Positions 30,777 to 35,261 of a stretch of 35,261 nt of DNA are shown here, piece by piece. The translations under genes and the position numbers were made by a program. The stretch is taken from contig CACJLY010000011.1 of assembly GCA_902594335.1 (NCBI GenBank), forward strand, positions 1 through 35,261, read 5' to 3'. The first letter of the stretch is position 1. Every line of letters starts with the position of its first letter. The notes under the pieces are model-generated. The model saw only the letters and a program-made list of their open reading frames with translations. It made no database searches and had not been told where the DNA came from. Source of the stretch: an uncultured Pelagibacteraceae bacterium (GTDB taxonomy: Bacteria; Pseudomonadota; Alphaproteobacteria; Pelagibacterales; Pelagibacteraceae).

Positions 30777-31882
30777 ATAAATATTTAGATACTTTCTATG
30801 ATTGGTGGAAAAATATAGATAAATTTTTATTATTCTTAATTTTAGGTTTATTTTTATTAGGCCTTTTCTTTTCATTAGTCTCTACTTCTCTAATTGCATC
30901 AGACAAATTAAATACAAAATCATATTTTTTTTTTTTTAAACATTTTGCTTATATAGCCTTAGCCATAGCTATTTTAATTACATTTTCGTTTCTAAATCAA
31001 AAAATTTTAGCAAAATTTTCATTGATTTTATTCTTAATAGCATTTCTAAGTCTGCTGTTAGTTCCTTTTTTAGGGACTGAGGTGAAGGGTTCAAAAAGAT
31101 GGTTAGATTTGATATTTTTGCCTAGATTTCAGCCTGTTGAGATTATTAAACCATTTTTTATAGTAACATTATCATTCATGTTAACTATGCAAAATAGAAG
31201 ATTATATTTTAAATACTTCTTAAGCACTTTATTCACACTGCCAATATTAATGTTACTTGTTTATCAACCTGATATTGGACAAACCCTTTTGATTTCAATG
31301 GTTTGGTTAGCTTTAATATTTATCTCTGGCATTAATATTTTTGTTTTTTTTATATTTTTTCTCTTTGTTGGTTCAACTGTAAGCTATTTAGTTTTATTTG
31401 TGACAAAATTTGAATATATAAAAATCAGACTTTTCGCTTTTTTAGATTCAAGTTCAGGCAATAATTATCAAGCAGAAAAAGCAAGTGATGCGATTATAAA
31501 TGGGGGTTTTTTTGGAAAAGGTATTGGAGAAGGTACTTTGAACTCAAGAGTCCCTGAGGCACATACAGATTATATAGTCTCGGTTATATCAGAAGAGTTC
31601 GGTGCAATAATAGTTATTGGAATATTGTTTCTATATCTAATCTTTTCTTACAGGGTAATCCAAAAAATTAATTTCATAAATGAAGATTTGCCAAAACTTA
31701 TTTTAAGTGGGTGTATCTCTTTAATTTTGTTACAAACTTTTATACATGTAGGTGTTAACATAAGAATATTGCCAACTACAGGAATGACTTTACCCTTTTT
31801 AAGTTATGGCGGGTCATCCATAGTCAGTACAGCATTTTTATCAGGATTAATTTTGAATTTAACAAAAAGAAAATTAGATTGA
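30773..31882 (+). CDS. ftsW: SEDS peptidoglycan glycosyltransferase FtsW
   Basis: A 369-residue polytopic membrane protein of the SEDS family that polymerises lipid II at the septum with FtsI. Signature stretches are G-S-K-R-W-L-D with F-Q-P-V-E-I-I-K-P, Q-P-D-I-G-Q-T, the periplasmic catalytic-loop region G-E-G-T-L-N-S-R-V-P-E-A-H-T-D-Y-I, S-V-I-S-E-E-F-G and the terminal P-F-L-S-Y-G-G-S-S. Its place among murD, murG and ftsI supports FtsW rather than RodA. A 13-T run (30925-30937) encodes consecutive Phe in a membrane segment. Confidence 0.95.
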   Translation: MNKYLDTFYDWWKNIDKFLLFLILGLFLLGLFFSLVSTSLIASDKLNTKSYFFFFKHFAYIALAIAILITFSFLNQKILAKFSLILFLIAFLSLLLVPFLGTEVKGSKRWLDLIFLPRFQPVEIIKPFFIVTLSFMLTMQNRRLYFKYFLSTLFTLPILMLLVYQPDIGQTLLISMVWLALIFISGINIFVFFIFFLFVGSTVSYLVLFVTKFEYIKIRLFAFLDSSSGNNYQAEKASDAIINGGFFGKGIGEGTLNSRVPEAHTDYIVSVISEEFGAIIVIGILFLYLIFSYRVIQKINFINEDLPKLILSGCISLILLQTFIHVGVNIRILPTTGMTLPFLSYGGSSIVSTAFLSGLILNLTKRKLD

Positions 31883-31886
31883 ACTG

Positions 31887-32963
31887 ATGAAAAAAATAAT
31901 TATTACAACAGGTGGTTCAGGTGGGCATGTAATTCCATCGTTAAGTATATATGATGCTTTAAAAGATGATTTTGAAGTGGAAATTTCTACAGATTCAAGA
32001 GGATCAAAGTATATTAATAATGCGAATTATAATTATTCATTAATTGATGTTCCAAATTTATTCTCAAACTTGTTATTACTTCCTTATAATTTAATTAAAT
32101 TTTGTATTTCAATAATAAAATCTTATAAATACTTAAAATTAAATAATTTTAATATTCTAATTAGTACTGGTGGATATATGTCCTTGCCCTTATGCTTAGC
32201 CTCTACGTTGTTGAATATAAAAATTTATGTTTTTGAACCAAATTCTGTTTTAGGAAGAGCAAATAAATTAATACTTAGTTTTGCTGAAAAAGTTATTTGT
32301 TATGATAAAAACTTAAAAGGTATTTCTAAGAAATTCATAAATAAGGTTTATTTAATTAAACCATTACTTAGAAAAGAAATATATAAATACCAAAAAAATA
32401 AAAAAACTACTATTTCAGAAAAAAAAAAAATATTAATTATCGGAGGAAGTCAGGGAGCAAAGTTCTTCGACGAAACTATTACTAAAACTATAATAATGCT
32501 CTCAAAAACGCAGAAAATCCAAGTTTTACAACAAGTAATTAATATCAATTCAAAAGAAAATATTAAAGAATCCTATCAAAAAAATCTTATCGAACACGAA
32601 TTATTCAACTTTGATGATAAATTATTAATTAAAGCTGTTAATTATGACCTAGCTATTACACGGGCTGGCGCGTCTACAATTTCAGAATTAGGTTATTTAA
32701 ATATTCCATTTGTGGCAATTCCATTTCCATATGCTAAAGATAATCATCAATATTACAATGCAGAATTTTATGAAAAAAATAAATCTTGTTGGCTAATGAT
32801 ACAAAAAGATAACGATGAAAATAGCTTAAAAGATTTAATTATAAAAATTTTTGAAGATCAAAATGAATATTTTTCTAAAAAAAATAATTTAAGTCTATTA
32901 AATAAAGAAAATATGTGGGAAAAAAATAAATCTAAACTAATTGAGCTTATAAATGAAAATTGA
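31887..32963 (+). CDS. murG: Lipid II synthase MurG (GlcNAc transferase)
   Basis: A 358-residue GT-B glycosyltransferase that adds GlcNAc to lipid I at the inner face of the cytoplasmic membrane. It shows the N-terminal T-G-G-S-G-G-H-V-I-P loop (near 8-17), S-T-G-G-Y-M-S-L-P, F-E-P-N-S-V-L-G-R-A-N, the second G-loop I-G-G-S-Q-G-A-K-F, T-R-A-G-A-S-T-I-S-E-L and I-P-F-P-Y-A-K-D-N-H-Q-Y-Y-N-A for UDP-GlcNAc binding. It sits 4 bases after ftsW and overlaps murC by 11 bases. Confidence 0.97.
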   Translation: MKKIIITTGGSGGHVIPSLSIYDALKDDFEVEISTDSRGSKYINNANYNYSLIDVPNLFSNLLLLPYNLIKFCISIIKSYKYLKLNNFNILISTGGYMSLPLCLASTLLNIKIYVFEPNSVLGRANKLILSFAEKVICYDKNLKGISKKFINKVYLIKPLLRKEIYKYQKNKKTTISEKKKILIIGGSQGAKFFDETITKTIIMLSKTQKIQVLQQVININSKENIKESYQKNLIEHELFNFDDKLLIKAVNYDLAITRAGASTISELGYLNIPFVAIPFPYAKDNHQYYNAEFYEKNKSCWLMIQKDNDENSLKDLIIKIFEDQNEYFSKKNNLSLLNKENMWEKNKSKLIELINEN

Positions 32964-34344
32964 TTTAGGAAAAAATGAACTTATTCATTTTGTTGGAATT
33001 GGTGGAATAGGAATGAGTGGCCTAGCATTGATTATGAATGGATTAGGTTACAAAGTGCAAGGTAGTGATATAGCTAATAATCGAAATATTGAGAGATTAC
33101 AAAAAAAAAAAATAAGAATATTTTTAAATCATAAAAAAGAGAATGTAAAAAAAACTACAGTTATAGTGATTTCTTCAGCAATTAAAAAAAATAACCCAGA
33201 ATTAGTTGAAGCTATCAAAAAAAATTTACCAGTTTATACAAGAGGAGATATGTTGGGACATATAGTATCTTTCATGAGAAATATTGTAATAACTGGTTCA
33301 CATGGAAAAACAACTACAACGTCTTTAGTATCTAGTATTTTTACAGCAGGTAATTTAGATCCAACTATAATTAATGGTGGTGTTCTAAATTCATTTGGTA
33401 ATTCAGCAAAATTGGGTAAAAGTAACTGGTGTATTACCGAGTCAGACGAGTCTGATGGAAGTTTTTTAAAAATTCCTTTTACATATTCTATAGCTACTAA
33501 TTTGGATTCTGAGCACTTAGATTTTTATAAAAATATAAACAACCTTAAAAAAAGTTTTCAAAAATTTATAGAAAAAATACCGTCTGTAGGCAAAGGCTTT
33601 GTATGTAATGACGATCAAAATCTTAAAGAAGTTTTTAAAAAAACAATAAACAAAAATTTTTATACATATGGTAAAAAAAAAAATTCAAATTTCCAAATAA
33701 TAAATATTAAGCAAACAATTAGCTTTTCTAGTTTTGACATTAAAATCAATATACCAAGTAAAAAAAAAATAATTAAAGGAATTAAGCTCCCAATGATTGG
33801 ATCACACAATATTCAAAATGCAACTGCTGCAGCTTCTTTAGCTTTTACAATTGGATTGCCAGAAAAATATATTAAACTTGGCCTGAGTAATTTTAAAGGA
33901 GTTCAGAGAAGGTTTTCTCATTTATTCAATCATAACAACGTGAGTTTTTATGATGATTATGCCCATCACCCAACAGAAATAAGTTCAGTTTTAAGTGGTG
34001 TTAAAAATGTACATAAAAATAAAGAAATTGTTTGTGTTTTTCAACCTCATAGAATTTCAAGAGTGATTAATTTGAAAAAAGAGTTTTCAAAATGTTTTAA
34101 AATGGCAGATACAGTTTTGTTGTGTCCCATTTACACAGCAAATGAAAAACAAAAACTTAATTTTACATATCATTCTTTTGCAAAGTTAATTATTAAAAAT
34201 TCTAGTGTTAAGTTGATACAGGTTGATAATGAAATACAATTACGAAATTTTATAAGACAGAATACATTTGGTGAAAAAATTTATATAGGTATGGGTGCAG
34301 GATCGATATCAAATTGGATGAAAAATTTGAAAAATATTTTTTAA
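32953..34344 (+). CDS. murC: UDP-MurNAc:L-alanine ligase MurC
   Basis: A 463-residue ligase adding the first amino acid, L-Ala, to UDP-MurNAc. Features: H-F-V-G-I-G-G-I-G-M-S-G-L-A at the N-terminus, the ATP loop T-G-S-H-G-K-T-T-T (near 114-122), E-S-D-E-S-D-G-S-F, N-L-D-S-E-H-L-D-F-Y, G-V-Q-R-R-F, D-D-Y-A-H-H-P-T-E and F-Q-P-H-R. The G-S-H-G-K-T-T form of the P-loop distinguishes it from MurD and MurE. It overlaps murG by 11 bases and murB by 1. Confidence 0.98.
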   Translation: MKIDLGKNELIHFVGIGGIGMSGLALIMNGLGYKVQGSDIANNRNIERLQKKKIRIFLNHKKENVKKTTVIVISSAIKKNNPELVEAIKKNLPVYTRGDMLGHIVSFMRNIVITGSHGKTTTTSLVSSIFTAGNLDPTIINGGVLNSFGNSAKLGKSNWCITESDESDGSFLKIPFTYSIATNLDSEHLDFYKNINNLKKSFQKFIEKIPSVGKGFVCNDDQNLKEVFKKTINKNFYTYGKKKNSNFQIINIKQTISFSSFDIKINIPSKKKIIKGIKLPMIGSHNIQNATAAASLAFTIGLPEKYIKLGLSNFKGVQRRFSHLFNHNNVSFYDDYAHHPTEISSVLSGVKNVHKNKEIVCVFQPHRISRVINLKKEFSKCFKMADTVLLCPIYTANEKQKLNFTYHSFAKLIIKNSSVKLIQVDNEIQLRNFIRQNTFGEKIYIGMGAGSISNWMKNLKNIF

Positions 34345-35252
34345 TGAAAATTGAGGATATAAAAAAATCAGTATTATTAATAGACGGTGATATTTTTTTT
34401 GATCAGAGTATTAAAAATCTAAATTGGTTTAATATTGGAGGAAAAACTAAAATTTTTTTTAAACCAAAATCTCTAAAAGGTTTAATAGAATATTTAAAAC
34501 TTTATGCTTTAAGAGGCAAAATATTTATTTTAGGTAATGGATCAAATGTATTATTTGATGACGAAACATACCAAGGCACAGTAATAAAGTTAGGCAAAAA
34601 TTTCTCAAATATCACTTTGCTAGACAATGAAACAATCATTGCTGGAGCAGCTGCTTCACAAAAAAAAGTCTCAGAATTTGCAAAGGATAATAACATTTCT
34701 GGATTAGAGTTTATGTCATGTATTCCAGGTTCAATAGGAGGTGGTATTAGGATGAACTCTGGATGTTTCAAAAAAGAATTTAAAGATTTTCTTATATCTA
34801 TTCAAGTAGTTGATTTTAAAGGTTTAGTAAGAAGTATTCCAGCGAATAAAATAAGCTTTAATTATAGGTCGATAGAATTGCCTAAAGATTTAATATTTTT
34901 AAGTGCAACTTTCAAGGGGAAACAAAAAAATAGCGAGGAAATAAATAATTATATGACTGAGCTTAATACAATTAAAAATATGGCTCAACCAACTAAAATT
35001 AAAACTAGCGGTAGTACTTTTAAAAACCCTATTAGTCAAACAGATAAAAAGGTATGGGAATTAATTAAATCAAGTGTTTCTCATGAAATAAATTATGGGG
35101 ATGCAGTTATTTCTAAGAAACATGCAAATTTTTTTGTGAATAAAAAAAATGCAAAAGCTGCAGATATGAAATCTTTAATCAATTTTGTAAAAAAGAAAGT
35201 TAAAGACGAGACAGGTATAAAATTAGAATTAGAAATTGTGTTAGTTGAATAA
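34344..35252 (+). CDS. murB: UDP-N-acetylenolpyruvoylglucosamine reductase MurB
   Basis: A 302-residue FAD enzyme reducing enolpyruvyl-UDP-GlcNAc to UDP-MurNAc with NADPH. It shows N-W-F-N-I-G-G-K-T near the N-terminus, the FAD-binding I-L-G-N-G-S-N-V-L, I-P-G-S-I-G-G-G-I-R-M-N-S-G, the Tyr/Arg segment S-F-N-Y-R-S, and S-G-S-T-F-K-N-P with the catalytic Ser, typical of type II MurB. An in-frame ATG at 34314 lies inside murC; the ATG at 34344, sharing a base with the murC TAA, was chosen. Confidence 0.96.
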   Translation: MKIEDIKKSVLLIDGDIFFDQSIKNLNWFNIGGKTKIFFKPKSLKGLIEYLKLYALRGKIFILGNGSNVLFDDETYQGTVIKLGKNFSNITLLDNETIIAGAAASQKKVSEFAKDNNISGLEFMSCIPGSIGGGIRMNSGCFKKEFKDFLISIQVVDFKGLVRSIPANKISFNYRSIELPKDLIFLSATFKGKQKNSEEINNYMTELNTIKNMAQPTKIKTSGSTFKNPISQTDKKVWELIKSSVSHEINYGDAVISKKHANFFVNKKNAKAADMKSLINFVKKKVKDETGIKLELEIVLVE

Positions 35253-35261
35253 TGGATAAAA
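35252..35261 (+). CDS. Start of a further dcw-cluster gene (cut by window edge)
   Basis: An ATG shares its A with the murB TAA (TAATG), the same coupling used three times earlier (ELM1-like/oxygenase, mraY/murD, murC/murB), and is followed by codons for Asp and Lys before the edge. In most dcw clusters the next gene would be ddl or ftsQ, but the sequence here is too short to say which. Confidence 0.4.

Noticed and set aside
34502..34771. 89-codon minus-strand frame
   Set aside because: Antisense to the FAD-binding region of murB; no independent coding evidence.

Overview
This window is a strongly AT-rich, very densely packed bacterial chromosome segment. Genes overlap or abut almost everywhere, and the only non-coding stretch of note carries the RNase P RNA gene. 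No mobile elements, CRISPR arrays or phage genes are visible. The gene families, the short intergenic gaps, lysine/asparagine/isoleucine-rich proteins and the order amidase - rnpB - mraZ - dcw cluster suggest a streamlined marine alphaproteobacterium of the Pelagibacterales (SAR11) type. That placement is an inference from gene content and style, not from a marker phylogeny.

Layout. Positions 1-3788 (minus): a truncated secreted alpha/beta hydrolase, an SDR with a pteridine-reductase-like catalytic triad, and uvrB. Position 3825-5012 (plus): an aspartate aminotransferase, divergent from uvrB. Positions 5004-7393 (minus): an extended SDR, a PsiE-like membrane protein and trxB. Positions 7414-9020 (plus): an ELM1-type putative glycosyltransferase with its stop codon overlapping the start of a 2OG-Fe(II) oxygenase-like protein. 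Positions 9017-13412 (minus): carB and carA (carbamoyl phosphate synthase). Positions 13536-17676 (plus): yqeY, dnaG and rpoD, a macromolecular-synthesis-type group, followed at once by two tRNA genes (Val-GAC and a CAU tRNA). Positions 17891-19288 (minus): mlaC and mlaA (outer-membrane lipid asymmetry). Positions 19365-20078 (plus): an AmpD-like amidase with a C-terminal peptidoglycan-binding-like region, then rnpB (about 20117-20480).

From 20651 to the right edge lies a division and cell wall (dcw) cluster on the plus strand: mraZ, ftsZ, rsmH, ftsL, ftsI, a murE-murF fusion, mraY, murD, ftsW, murG, murC, murB and the first codons of a further gene. It is compact enough to be one transcript. 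A good sigma-70-type promoter (TTGACG, 17 bp, TAATAT) upstream of mraZ is overlapped by three CCCA (TGGG) repeats exactly 10 bp apart, which match the known MraZ operator pattern. Together the genes make the cytoplasmic UDP-MurNAc-pentapeptide, load it onto lipid I/II, polymerise and cross-link it at the septum, and supply the FtsZ ring.

Points that stand out: ftsZ sits between mraZ and rsmH rather than after ftsA; the tRNA-Val(GAC) has altered D- and T-loops in which several tertiary contact positions have changed; the DnaG zinc ribbon has lost three of its four metal ligands; murE and murF are fused; carA has no usable ATG and probably starts with TTG; and several genes appear to have almost no 5' leader.
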